This document shows positions 26,633 to 37,056 of a stretch of 64,000 bases of DNA, piece after piece. Positions within the stretch are counted from its first letter, which is position 1, and each line of letters opens with the position of its first letter. This DNA is from Macrostomum hystrix. Lineage: Eukaryota > Platyhelminthes > Macrostomidae. The position numbers and the translations under genes were made by a program. Below the pieces are notes generated by a model, which was not told the DNA's origin, ran no database searches, and saw nothing but the letters and a program-made list of their open reading frames with translations. The stretch is from assembly GCA_950097015.1 (NCBI GenBank), contig CATNEN010000007.1, positions 7,183,001-7,247,000 on the forward strand, read 5' to 3'.

Positions 26633-27099
26633 GTCTATTAGAAGTCGACAAAAAGCTATAAGGTAATAGTTCTTTCGATAAGTTTATGATCTTATAGATA
26701 AAAAAGAAAATATTTAATTAAAACTATTTGATTTGCTATAATAACAAATATTGAATTTCTAATTGCAAATCCTAGTTCACTTTTTTCTAACAAAAAACTT
26801 ACTCGTACGTGCATTATTGTTTCACGGACTAATGAACACTCCAAAAATAGCTTGCTTTGTGGCTCCTTTTAGAAGTGCACTCAAGCAGTATGTCCAGCTA
26901 AAATCCTCCAATTGCTTTTTTCGGCTTATTTGTTGTTTAAATCAAGCTGTTTTGCGTTGCTAATTATTCAACGTTTATGAACGAATCTACTTGTTGTGAC
27001 GCGGTACCCCAGAATCTATGATTGACATGCTTAGTAGCTGTGAGTAGTAGAGAGATTACTGCTTGTGAACAGACATGAATTTCCGAACACAATAATTAT
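26633..27099. other. Spacer, no gene seen
   Basis: AT-rich unique DNA between two arrays. One 66-codon frame without features. Confidence 0.5.
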
Positions 27100-28125
27100 C
27101 GGAGTCCGAATCCCAATCATCATCCCAACCCGAATCCCAATCATTATCCCAACCCGAATCCCAATCATCATCCCAACCCAAATCCTAATCATTATCCCAA
27201 CCCGAATCCCAATCATTATCCCAACCCGAATCCTAATCATTATCCAAACCCGAATCCCAATCATTATCCCAACCCAAATCCTAATCATTATCCCAACCCG
27301 AATCCTAATCATTATCCCAACCCGAATCCCAATCATTATCCCAATCCAAATCCTAATCATTATCCCAACCCGAATCCCAATCATTATCCCAACCCGAATC
27401 CCAATCATTATCCCAACCCGAATCCTAATCATTATCCCAACCCGAATCCAAATCATTATCCCAACCCAAATCCTAATCATTATCCCAACCCGAATCCCAA
27501 TCATTATCCCAATCCAAATCCTAATCATTATCCCAACCCGAATCCCAATCATTATCCCAACCCGAATCCCAATCATTATCCCAACCCGAATCCCAATCAT
27601 TATCCCAACCCGAATCCTAATCATTATCCCAACCCGAATCCCAATCATTATCCCAACCCGAATCCTAATCATTATCCCAACCCGAATCCCAATCATTATC
27701 CCAACCCGAATCCCAATCATTATCCCAACCCGAATCCCAATCATTATCCCAACCCAAATCATAATCATTATCCCAACCCAAATCCTAATCATTATCCCAA
27801 CCCGAATCCCAATCATTATCCCAACCCGAATCCCAATCATTATCCCAACCCGAATCCCAATCATTATCCCAACCCGAATCCTAATCATTATCCCAACCCG
27901 AATCCTAATCATTATCCCAACCCGAATCCCAATCATTATCCCAACCCGAATCCTAATCATTATCCCAACCCGAATCCTAATCATTATCCCAACCCGAATC
28001 CCAATCATAATCCCAACCCAAATCCTAATCATTATCCCAACCCGAATCCCAATCATTATCCCAACCCGAATCCCAATCATTATCCCAACCCGAATCCCAA
28101 TCATTATCCCAACCCAAATCCTTAT
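27100..28125. repeat. 24-bp minisatellite (cccgaatcccaatcattatc)
   Basis: About 42 copies of a 24-bp unit containing cccgaatcccaatcattatc, with variants cctaatc and cccaaat. The unit is a multiple of three, so frames stay open on both strands for more than 350 codons; neither is a gene. Confidence 0.96.
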
Positions 28126-28576
28126 CTGGATGTATCAAGAAGCCACCAACTAGCTGTAGCAGCAGATTGATTTCTGTCTGTATTTCCAATTCCAATTCGC
28201 ACCTGTCACTGTATTAACTGGCTCGCGATAAGTTCTGTTTTGCTTTTTGTGAATTTTTTGTTTCCAGAGTCACATAAACAGACCGCCCTGTTGTTTTTCT
28301 AGTTTCACTGTCTATATTTACTATGCTCACATTGACGATATTATACCTAAAACAGTTTAACTGCTTTTGAAAAAGCTTAAATTAAAACTAATATTGCAAA
28401 AAACTGTGTTTTATTCACAAAAGAAAAATATTATCTCTGCATTATTTTGTTCATCCTTTTCAAAATAAATTGTTTCTGGTATTGGGATCTTCATAGCGGT
28501 AATGCTTCTGGCACTGGCATCAGTGGTCCTTAGTTCACGTCAGCGACGTAATATAGTTCTCAATAAAACTCACCAA
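28126..28576. other. Spacer, no gene seen
   Basis: Unique AT-rich DNA. No coding or RNA signal supported. Confidence 0.5.
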
Positions 28577-28693
28577 AGAAAACTACAAGCAACAGCAGGC
28601 AAACTACAAGCAACAGCAGGCAAACTACAAGCAACAGCAGGCAAACTAAAAGCAACAGCAGGCAAACTAAAAGCAACAGCAGGCAAACTACAA
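28577..28693. repeat. 21-bp short array
   Basis: Five to six copies of a 21-bp unit with gcaacagcaggcaaact (acaagcaacag/aaaagcaacag variants). It borders the SINE that follows; one diverged unit (agtaaaagcgacagcaagc) is found on the far side of that SINE at about 29047-29070. Confidence 0.88.
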
Positions 28694-29044
28694 AGGGAGT
28701 GAGTGGCAGAGCGGTTAACGCGTTTGCCTCTCGCGCCAAGGTCCCTGAGCTCGATTCCGCTGCGAGGCCACATTCATTCGGGGCGCAGCTGCGGAGAGAA
28801 GCCTTGGGGAAATTTACGTCCTTGAGGGCCAACCTCCAAGGCACAGTGAAATGTGCACTGCCTGACGATGAGAAAGCCAGAGCATATGTACACGTGAGCG
28901 TAACCTTGCGTACAGTATCTGTGTGGGTGTGTGCTCAGGAGTCAGCGAAATGGGCAGAATTGCCTCCTCGCTGGCTGCGGGTCTAGTGTCACCAATTGAT
29001 GTGCCATTGTAGGTTGCAGCCTGCATTAATTATTATTAATATTA
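28694..29044 (+). mobile_element. tRNA-derived SINE, family 2, copy A
   Basis: Head with A-box-like tggcagagcggttaacgcg and B-box-like gagctcgattccg. The body has ttcggggcgcagctgcggag, aatgggcagaattgcctcctcg and gtctagtgtcacca, ending in an (att)n tail. Close match to 38566-38929. Retroposed non-coding RNA gene derivative; the open frames inside it are incidental. Confidence 0.88.
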
Positions 29045-29071
29045 GGCACAGTAAAAGCGACAGCAAGCAAA

Positions 29072-30106
29072 GTTTACAAACCTGAAAAGCACCCATATTA
29101 TACAGTGGAACGTGGCCAATATGATGGTCGAAAGCCAAATTAAAACAAATAAACAAAAGGAAAGTGAAGATCACAAAATTAAATTATTCATCCTTTGTCA
29201 CCCCTGACTGCGGTGATTTTTTTCCCTCACGGCGTCACCGCAGTCTGTGGCTTGCATTGAATAATTTTCGGTTTAGACTGGATTCGGACTTCACTACTCC
29301 CGTGTACTTTTACCAGCCCGTCCGAAATGTTACAGCAATTAAAGCTAATAGGCCAACTCTGTTACTGTGGCACCTCGGGGCCTGGCGAGTTGCCAGGGCC
29401 TAATGACAGTGTTTCTAGTTGCCATGCTGGCCCGACCTTAGTCTAATCCTGTTTAGTTTTGAGTGATAAGGAAGTTGTGTAAAGTCAAGCAACATTTTTT
29501 GTTCGTATCAAGGGCAACATTAAATTCGCTAAATTTTATTTAATCAGACTTTTTTACTACTAAAATTTGAAATTGTTGAAATAAACATGAAAAAACTAGC
29601 GAGATAACAGACTTAGCTGTACGTATATAATTGAATGAAAATGTACAAGAGGAAAATGAAATAGCAAAGATGGAGTCATGCATGTGATTTTACATGCAAT
29701 GAAGTTATGTCAGGTGAATATTGATTAAAATGATTAAAAAATGTATTCAATTGTCAAAGAGATTTTAAAATTTTAGCCACTAGCTAGCTTGGCTGCAGAA
29801 AATTGTAAAATTGCATTCGAAACAAGGTTCGAATTGGTCAGGTATTTCCTGACTTCGAGAAAGTACAGCAACACGACAACAAACAATAATTAAGTAGCAT
29901 ATTAATCAGGGTCGTGCAAAAACTAGAACAACTTGTTGTTCCATTGTCAATTATAAAATGAACATAAGGAGTAGTTGATTGCCACGTAATGCCATTATTC
30001 AATTCACATTTACATATTCGGTTATATTGTTGTTTAATGAGGCACCATACTGGTGCCTAACTATCAACTATCAACTATTGTTTATAAAAAAGGCTAGAAA
30101 ATTCAT
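29072..30106. other. AT-rich intergenic region downstream of nanos, no gene seen
   Basis: A 79-codon frame at 29164-29403 has no recognisable domain. The remainder is AT-rich and likely contains the nanos 3' untranslated region on the - strand; no AATAAA was placed with confidence. Confidence 0.45.
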
Positions 30107-30560
30107 TTAGCGACGTCTGACCGGGTTCTGCATTGGCCTGCCGCTGCTGCCACCGCCGGCACCGAGGCCGCTGCTGCGTCTATCCCCGCTGCTGCTGCCG
30201 CCGCCGCCACTGCAGCAGCCGCTGCTCCAGACGGTGTTGCCAAAGTCAACTCGGGCACCTCGCCTCACTCCGTTGCCAACCGGGCAGTACTTGACCGTGT
30301 GCGCAGCGGTGCCCGTGGCAAAGCAGATGGGACACTTGTAGCTCTGCAGCACCGGGCAGACGACGTCGCCATTGCCGTCTTTGACAGTGTGACCGCGGTA
30401 GAAAGACTCCGGCTCGCCGTTGTTCTTACAGAAGACACACAGCACCGGTCGACTTGGCCGACGCTCGTGCTTCAGCAGGATGTCACGAAGCTGCTGCTCG
30501 CTTTTCATGACAGCTCCAGCTGAACAGTTCCCTGGCACCGAGACAATCGCAAGCTGCTGC
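30107..30560 (-). CDS. nanos: nanos coding exon 2 (zinc fingers)
   Basis: Acceptor cccgcag on the reverse strand at 30561, first codon completed by the AG of exon 1. Contains both CCHC fingers and the Gly/Ser-rich tail, stop at 30107-30109. Confidence 0.93.
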
Positions 30561-30704
30561 CTGCGGGTTGGTGTTTGTATGTTCTTGAATTAGATTGAAG
30601 GCTGTTTCAGAGCCGACAATTTGTTTATTCGTATTAAATTTGTTGGAAAAACTGGCTCACCTATCCTGCAGGGCTTGGATGAAGCGCTGGATGTTCGTCT
30701 CCAT
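30107..30704 (-). CDS. nanos: Nanos-type RNA-binding zinc-finger protein, two exons
   Basis: Translational repressor that works with Pumilio on target mRNA 3' ends, usually in germline and stem cells. Exon 1 is 30704-30661 (ATG at 30704, codes METNIQRFIQALQD plus AG), intron 30660-30561 (100 bp, GTGAGC donor, cccgcag acceptor), exon 2 is 30560-30107. The phase matches exactly and gives 165 residues. The nanos double CCHC finger is complete: C-x2-C-x12-H-x10-C then C-x2-C-x7-H-x4-C, with CVFCKNNGEPESFY, PVLQSYKCPIC and AHTVKYCP. The C-tail is Gly/Ser/Arg-rich low complexity. The finger is in exon 2; exon 1 is a short leader. Identification is firm; which nanos paralogue is not knowable here. 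Confidence 0.95.
30661..30704 (-). CDS. nanos: nanos coding exon 1
   Basis: 44 nt from ATG to donor AG|GTGAGC. Chosen because it lies about 65 nt downstream of a TATA box, leaves two bases that complete an Arg codon with exon 2, and no ATG opens the zinc-finger frame in exon 2 before residue 33 of the spliced product. Confidence 0.82.
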
Positions 30705-30754
30705 CTCGAAATTGTGACTGGGCTGTTTGTTAGTAAATGCTCTACTTTAGTCCT

Positions 30755-30862
30755 GGTGGAGTGTCTCCTTTATAGCGAAAAATAGGCCTTTCCACCTCCT
30801 GCATAAGAGCTAAAGCCCTCGCCTCCATGGACCAATCAGAAGCGAGTCATTCAGCCATTGGT
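30755..30862 (-). promoter_or_regulatory. nanos core promoter: TATA box and two CCAAT boxes
   Basis: On the reverse strand, CTATAAAG places TATAAA at 30774-30769, about 65 nt before the nanos ATG, so transcription would start near 30740 with a short leader. Upstream lie a CCAAT box read on - near 30857 and an inverted one (ccaatca on +) near 30832. A gene-proximal TATA plus CCAAT layout; inferred from sequence only. Confidence 0.65.
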
Positions 30863-32171
30863 TGGGCAGACACATTCAAACTGGGGCTTCTTGCTGAATT
30901 GCTATTTGCTACTTGTAGTAGCACTTCTTGAGCGCTGATTTCTACAATTTTTTAGTTTAAAAACATTCAATGTGAAGGTTGAAAAAGTGAAAATCATATA
31001 TCGTTACATTTTTACAAAAAAGTGGGCATTAGGCTAACCAAGCCATTGAGCAGGAGAAAACTCAATTCCTTCCGCGCAGCAAGGTAAAATGCCTTCACAG
31101 TGCCTTCACAGAATTATCAAAGCTTGTTTCTTTTGATACAACCGCCCTCGACCAATTTAAAAAAATGTACCCACGCTCGAAGATAAAAAAATGACACAAA
31201 AATGAGCAGATTCGCTGAGAGTACACCTCCCTCTCAGGTAAGGTGTCCGTAGCTCAATCTTCATTCACTCAGTGCTTTTAGAATTTGGTAATAAAAAATA
31301 AAAGCTTTTACAATTTCCATTTTAACTGTTATTTGTCTGTCACTTGCCCTTAGCGAGCATTTGCTAAAGACAGATTCAAAGACTTGTCAGAAACAAAACA
31401 AGTTAAGGATTCAATGCAAAATTCGCTACTTTTTAGCTTCTTACCCAATAAATATATCTTTGATTTTTGTAGTTTAAGACAGACAGACATCTTCGTATAG
31501 TATCAAAACATATTTTTAGACGAGAGTTTATCCACGCTCCTGTCTTTCTTACTTTATGAAGCATCATAAAGCATGTGACTTGCTTCATAAAGTATGTGAC
31601 TAAGAAATTTTTCTTAGATTTCTCCTGTCTTTCCTACCATGCCTTTCTTAGTATATTTTGTGCCCTCCGCTTTGTTCGTTAGGTGGGTTCTCGATCGATT
31701 ATTGTAAGATAAGACCCTCGAACCCCAAATTTCACACCCAACCCTCAAGGCCGCCATCTTCAGTTGGGCCCCACAAACCCTGCGCTGATCATGTGATATT
31801 TTACAAGTTAGATGTCGACTCCGCATTTAATATATCCTATGTACGCGCTCGTGAATACTAAATTATTTTTAAAGGCTCTATAATTCCCGGTTGTTTTCTT
31901 ATCTATGCGCATTAGGACAAGCTAGGAAAACGAGAAAAATTGTTTTATGAATTTAAATTTTTAACCTTGGCATTGTCTCTTATCAGTATACGATTATTAT
32001 CTCATTCTTTACTATTTAGTAATGAAGGCCTAGGCTAAACTGAAGTACTTTTAATATATAATTGCATACGTGAAAGTTCAACGTGAAATTCAGTCTCAGT
32101 GTTAAACTTAACTTTAAATTAAACTGTCAAGTTATTTAAACTGCCTCTTCTCCCGTGTCTTCCATGATAAG
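30863..32171. other. Intergenic region, no gene seen
   Basis: AT-rich DNA. A pair of 65-70-codon frames near 31614-31861 has no recognisable domain. Nothing else supported. Confidence 0.45.
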
Positions 32172-32576
32172 CTAACTGTTACCTATGAGAGATGAGAAAC
32201 GGTTAAGTTTAAGCTTCGAGTTTAGTTTAGCTTTAAGCAGTTTAAGCCGGCACTCTGGTGTTAAAAAAAGATTTAAGTTGTCTTCGATGTTGTCCGACGG
32301 ATTCAAGCCAGGGTTGATTCCCGGGGTGCCCAAAAACTCTCGCTGTTGGACATGAATCGCATCAGTATGTTCATTTACGATTTGCCATGGCGTTGCTTGA
32401 ACCTCTGGAGTCTGCTGTGTTTCGTCCATTCCTTCATCTCCAGTTCCTTCTTCAAATTCAGAATTGTCAGATTCCGTTTCGCCGTCTGAGCTGCTTTCTG
32501 AATCACTGTGCAAGCCTAGAGCGCGTCTGGCTTCTAAGGCCGCAACTCTTAAAGAGCGTCTGGGGGCTAAAGCCAT
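32172..32576 (-). pseudogene. piggyBac-like transposase N-terminal remnant
   Basis: 134 codons from an ATG. The first half is acidic and Ser-rich (SDSESSSDGETESDNSEFEE), as in the disordered N-terminus of piggyBac-type transposases. It is followed by REFLGTPGINPGLNPSDN and LNLFLTPE, resembling the family's F-x-G-x-PGI...P...F..F(L/F)T motif at the start of the catalytic core. The reading frame then loses similarity and stops; no DDD core is visible nearby. Best read as a truncated or internally deleted element. Terminal repeats and TTAA duplications were not established. Confidence 0.5.
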
Positions 32577-33003
32577 TTTTTGGAGAGAAAAAGAGACTGA
32601 AAATAGGGAAGTTCTGGGCTTATTTTTGTTTACGAGTACCGGAGGTTAAGAGAGTGAAGAAGCGAGCAAAAATAGTCTATGGCCAGTCCTGCTGGCCATC
32701 CGGCAGAACTGACTGTGTAGGCGTTAGAGCTTAGGTTTGAAGAGGTTAAACAAAGAGGTTTAAACAAAGTAATTAGTGTTTGATAACACATTTTGTGTCC
32801 ATTTAATAATCCGAAATACCAAGTAGATCAGTCGATTGAAAACTTTCGAGTGAGCTGTAGCAGATCTTCGGGCCTTTGGAGATTTGTATCTCACCTCCAT
32901 TCTCATACAATTAGGCTTTATAGAGCAGGGGCAGGGGGTTTATTATTTTTATGGTATCCAACAATCTTTATGTAGTCCGTCTCAGTTCACTGAGAGTAAG
33001 CGT
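32577..33003. other. Spacer, no gene seen
   Basis: Unique DNA; a 115-codon frame overlapping the piggyBac remnant on the other strand is incidental. Confidence 0.45.
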
Positions 33004-33172
33004 AACTGGGTAGAAAAAAGACAGGAGAGATGAGACAGAAGAGATGATATAAGAGAAAGATGAGACAGGACAGAAAAGAGATGAGACAGAAAAGAGATGA
33101 GACAGGGGAGATGAGACAGAAAAGAGATGAGACAGGGGAGAGATGAGACAGGGGAGAGATGAGACAGCGAGA
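33004..33172. repeat. Purine-rich short repeat (gagatgagacag)
   Basis: Degenerate tandem copies of gagatgagacagaaaa / gagatgagacagggga, about 17-20 bp each. One strand is almost pure purine. Confidence 0.8.
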
Positions 33173-33765
33173 AAGGGCCAGTGTTTGAAGGGGGCCATGC
33201 AGAGTGCTAGGAAAGTAGAGTTAGGAAAATAGTGGGCTGGATCTGGCATGTGTCTCAGACTTTTCAGACCCTGCTTTATAGAGCGTCCGAATCCGACATG
33301 TTGGAAAATGTAACCAATATGAGCATTGGGTACCAATTTTTGTACATTTTTTCTTAACAAGGCTATTCAATATTTGTCAGTCATTGTGACTGTATCCGCC
33401 ACTGCTTGCTGGTATTATCAACGCATCTGTGGTATAATATCAACGCGCACAAGTTCCTACTTGTAGTAGCACTCTAGTTTCATATGCCACAGATCGTGTA
33501 TTTTGTTAACCTAACGGAATGACGACAAAGCAGAAGCAGAAGTTTACATTCGCGATGATTTCTAATGATTTGAAAACTGGGCATACGAAATACTGAAAAA
33601 ACCGAAGAGTAGAAATTGCGTGGATTCGCTTAAAAACCTCAAATTGGGTGGAAATTAATTATAATCAAAGAGGTAAATTAGTATTCAATCATATTTCTAG
33701 CATTTTTAGTGAATTTCCAAAAATTAACTCAACGTTTATAACTGCATCTATTACACTCATTCATA
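33173..33765. other. Spacer, no gene seen
   Basis: AT-rich unique sequence, no supported feature. Confidence 0.5.
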
Positions 33766-34354
33766 CATTCACAGCTACATTCAAACCCGCATTCACACCC
33801 GCATTCCCACCCGCATTCACACCCGGATTCACACCCGCATTCACCCTGCATTCACACCCGCATTCACACCCGCATTCACACCTGAATTCACACCCGCATT
33901 CACACTCGCATTCCCACCCGCATTCAAACCCAGATTCACACCCGCATTCACCCTGCATTCACACCCGCATTCACACCCGCATTCACACCTGAATCCACAC
34001 CCGCATTCACACTCGCATTCCCACCCGCATTCAAACCCGGATTCACACCCGCATTCACCCTGCATTCACACCTGCATCCACACCCGCATTCACACCTCCA
34101 TTCACCCTGCATTCACAACTGCATTCACAATCGCATTCACACCCGCATTCACACCTGCATTCACACCTGAATTCACACCCGCATTCACACTCGCATTCCC
34201 ACCCGCATTCACACCTCCATTCACCCTGCATTCACACCCGCATTCACACCCGCATTCACACCTGAATTCACACCCGCATTCACACTCGCATTCCCACCCG
34301 CATTCAAACCCGGATTCACACCTGCATTCACACCTGAATTCACACCTGCATTCA
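33766..34354. repeat. 12-bp minisatellite with higher-order units
   Basis: About 49 copies of cattcacacccg (12 bp) with variants (cattcccacccg, gattcacacccg, catccacaccc, cattcaccctg). Variant order recurs, e.g. around 33840-33960 and 33955-34070, giving near-identical translations on -. The array runs into the last codons of the downstream gene. Confidence 0.95.
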
Positions 34355-35566
34355 CATCTGTTTGTCTACATCAAACGTGACACGGTTGCGCCCGCCGGCC
34401 ATCGGAAGCAGAGGCAGTGATGCCTTCTCTAAACCGGCCGCGGTACCCGCAGCCGACGACGCGGATGTGGAAGCCGTAATTTCCGTGCGGTGCAGTTGGG
34501 CCGGCGGTCGAGACTGCGAAGGCATCGGCTGCATCGCGTGGGACGGCGGCATCGAGTTGAGCAAATCGGTGCCGGCGTCCAAGTTGACGTGGATCTCCAG
34601 CCTCCGAATCTGGCCGTTGCCCTGAGGCCCAGCCGCGGCTCCGTGCGGCTCCTCCTTCTCGCCGACTCCCCGTCCGACGCAGATGCCGGCGCCGATTCCC
34701 AAATTCTTCTCCATCCGCTTCCGGCGAACGTCGTAGCCGCAGAGGGCCACCACCAGGACAAAGTGAAAGCCGGCAAAAGTGAACATCAGCGAGTAGGTGA
34801 CCACTTGGTGCAGCTGCTTGCGCGTCGCGATCGCCTCCTGCAGGTCGGCGATGCAGTTGTCCTTGTGGAAGGCCAGCGCGAGGCCAGGCGGCGGCGGTGA
34901 AGACTGCTGCTGCCCCCACTGTCGCCGCTGTGCGCGGCCGACTGCAGGCACCGTCGTCGTGTGGTTGCAAAGCCGCGGTAGGCGCCGGTCCAGCTTCCGG
35001 CAGCTCGCCAGGCTGTCTCGGAATGGCCGGAAGCAGTTCAAGCTGGTCAGCGACTTCTCCGGTGTTGGCCGGCGGGCGCAGGCGGCGTCCAGCGCGGCGC
35101 TTAGCTGCTGCCGCAGGTGATCGTCAACCCGCACAGTCTGGTCGAAGGCGACCATGTAGCCAGCCAGCACGGACTCGCCGCACAGGCCGACAAGGAGGAA
35201 CACGCCAAGAGCCTTCGGGCTCTGGCAGCAGCAGGAGCAGAAGATGCTCAGCCAGACCAGGGAGACAACGAAGAACGGGACCGCCGCCTTTATGCAGGGA
35301 TCCCGCTCCAGGAAGCTGACGCAGCCGCCAAGCTGTCTTGTGCAGACCAGGTAGCCAATGCCGCTGGCGCCGCTTTGGGCCGCGGTGAGGGCCAGCAGGC
35401 AGCAGAGGAGGCCGGCCAGGCAGTGCCAGCTGCGCCGGTAGCGGCTTACCTGCGGCCGGTTGGGTGAGGCCCTTGGTAACCGTAGGACGCTGTCCACCAG
35501 GCAGCAGCACATGGCGGCGGAGCGTCTGGAGTTTATAGGCGGTTGCAGTTGGAGATGTCGCTGCAT
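34352..35566 (-). CDS. Predicted four-pass membrane protein, tetraspanin-like topology
   Basis: No family is firmly recognised. The open frame continues upstream of 35566 only through non-ATG codons; ATG codons occur at 35566 and 35512, the second giving a Cys-rich start MCCCLVD close to the first membrane segment. Counting from 35566, hydrophobic segments lie near residues 47-67 (LAGLLCCLLALTAA), 94-114 (AVPFFVVSLVWLSIF), 119-140 (ALGVFLLVGLCGESVLAGYM) and 255-278 (YSLMFTFAGFHFVLVVAL). The ~114-residue loop before the fourth has five cysteines and an N-glycosylation site (NHT), like a tetraspanin large loop, but no CCG motif is seen. The ~125-residue tail is low complexity. CAG|GTAAGC near 35450 could be a donor, so the gene model may be wrong at the 5' end. 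The final Met codon and TGA lie in the minisatellite. Confidence 0.6.
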   Translation of the reverse strand: MQRHLQLQPPINSRRSAAMCCCLVDSVLRLPRASPNRPQVSRYRRSWHCLAGLLCCLLALTAAQSGASGIGYLVCTRQLGGCVSFLERDPCIKAAVPFFVVSLVWLSIFCSCCCQSPKALGVFLLVGLCGESVLAGYMVAFDQTVRVDDHLRQQLSAALDAACARRPTPEKSLTSLNCFRPFRDSLASCRKLDRRLPRLCNHTTTVPAVGRAQRRQWGQQQSSPPPPGLALAFHKDNCIADLQEAIATRKQLHQVVTYSLMFTFAGFHFVLVVALCGYDVRRKRMEKNLGIGAGICVGRGVGEKEEPHGAAAGPQGNGQIRRLEIHVNLDAGTDLLNSMPPSHAMQPMPSQSRPPAQLHRTEITASTSASSAAGTAAGLEKASLPLLPMAGGRNRVTFDVDKQM

Positions 35567-35807
35567 GCGATTTGGGAAATCCTGAACTGTCTTGGGAGTC
35601 GCACCGAGTCTCAATTTGGCAGAGCAACTTTCATAATGCTGATTCCGCTAATCCCCACTGGTAGATTTTATCAGAGCTGATGGCACTCGAACCATTAAAT
35701 TATCGATTGACACACTCAGAAAAACCTAAATTGCCACCATGACGACTGTTAATTAGTAATTCGCTTCAGACAAAACCGGGTTTGCCACTCTCCACACCTA
35801 AAGAAAC

Positions 35808-36104
35808 TCACTGACTTATAAATGCTTTGTAGCTGCGGCCTTGTGGGACCTCATGCTGCTGCTGCTGAGCGGGCAGGTGCAAGTTGGCAGCATCAGCAGC
35901 CTGACTGTTCTGCAGGAAGCCGGTGCCGTTGCCATGGTGATGAGAAGCCTGCAGCTGCTGCTGCTGCTCGGCGTGGTCGAGGGTGAACACCGCGGCAGCC
36001 TCGCTGGTCATCGGCGCCGACAGGACGGGGGAGAATCGGCCGCCTACCAGTTCCCGCCTGCTCTCCGGGTCCCCGGGTGGGAAGATTACCCCGATGGGCT
36101 GCCT
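35808..36104 (-). CDS. Possible terminal coding exon, Gln-rich, unidentified
   Basis: A 98-codon frame on - begins right after an acceptor-like ctcctgcctctag and ends in TGA at 35808. It encodes PIGVIFPPGDPESRRELVGG, RFSPVLSAP and two glutamine runs (EQQQQL, PAQQQQH) with a HHH stretch, a composition common in regulators. No domain is recognised and no upstream partner exon was found. A competing + frame (35841-36194) is Leu-rich translation of the CAG runs. Low confidence. Confidence 0.3.
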   Translation of the reverse strand, partial: RQPIGVIFPPGDPESRRELVGGRFSPVLSAPMTSEAAAVFTLDHAEQQQQLQASHHHGNGTGFLQNSQAADAANLHLPAQQQQHEVPQGRSYKAFISQ

Positions 36105-37020
36105 CTAGAGGCAGGAGGGAAATGCTTGGCGCAAGAATGCCAGGGGCAGCGCTCACGGAGCAGAAGAGATCCGGCTTTGGCAGTTGGGATTTGACAGGAG
36201 AGGGGCAGCGGGATACTAGCAGCAGAGTTCTGTCATAAATAATCCACTAGACTGGGGAGGGTGGAAGAGGGGCAGCGGGAGCAGAAGGGGGAAATCGCCT
36301 CCTAAGCCAGCCTCGTCGGCCTCTGCTCCGCCTCTCTCGCCCAAAAACTGCTGCATGGGAGAGGCTTTTGTAGCGCCCGCCCCACCGCGACGCAGCGGCC
36401 ACGCGTGGGGCGGAGGCGGCCCTCACAGGAGGGCGCAGGCCCTTTTAGCTCCCCTCGCGCCCGCGCGTCCCAACTCCTCTTACTTTTCTCACAAGCTCTT
36501 GCTTGCCGCGCCGCCTTTGGCGGATGAGCCGGCAAGGTTAAGGGGAGAATCAGGCAGGAATGGGAATTATGAGGCAAATGGGGAGCGTAAGAAAGCAGAA
36601 ATCCGCTATTCCCTAGGCGCTGCATCCGACGCGGCGAGCTCAGGATCTTATAATTATGAAGGGAATTTGATTCCCACTTGTTACTATCTGTGCTGCGAAG
36701 CCCTGACCTCACGCCCCACCGGATTTCAGAAGGACCTCAATTTAGACATGAGCGCTGCCTACTGCAGGGGGTGCAGAGCGAAAGGGCAGGGAGAGCGGGA
36801 ACGCTGCGGCTCAAGGTTTTTGAGACAGAGAATAGAATGGGATTTTCCGTCCTTCCCGTCCGCAAAATATCGAGCAATGAGCGATTCGGTTGGGAAGGAA
36901 AACCGTGCAGTTTTAACTTTTGACAATTGTCAAAATCGCGTTTTTGCAGTCGGACAAAAAAATGATCCCACGTCTGACGACGCCTTACTTCACTCGCATT
37001 CTAAAATGCGAGTAGTTGAC
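36105..37020. other. GC-rich region without a recognised gene
   Basis: A 240-codon frame on + (36355-37077) and shorter frames on - overlap; none shows a domain. A 9-bp perfect hairpin (ACTCGCATT / AATGCGAGT, 4-nt loop) sits at 36992-37013, directly before the triplet repeat. Confidence 0.4.

Positions 37021-37056
<36 letters not shown>
37021..37056 (+). repeat. (GCA)12 triplet microsatellite
   Basis: Twelve uninterrupted GCA triplets. It would read Ala on one frame and Gln/Cys/Ser on others; it is not in a supported gene. Confidence 0.97.

Noticed and set aside
25395-28153. Long frames of 350-418 codons on both strands (FLIDLIDFLS-type and IIIPTRIP-type peptides)
   Set aside because: Translations of the 20-bp and 24-bp arrays; both strands open at once, no domain.
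30107-30538. nanos as a single-exon frame starting at 30538
   Set aside because: The codon at 30538 is GTG, not ATG; the upstream ATG exon with matched phase and splice sites is a better model.
35566-35614. Extension of the four-pass protein to 35614
   Set aside because: The codon at 35614 is TTG; ATG codons are at 35566 and 35512.
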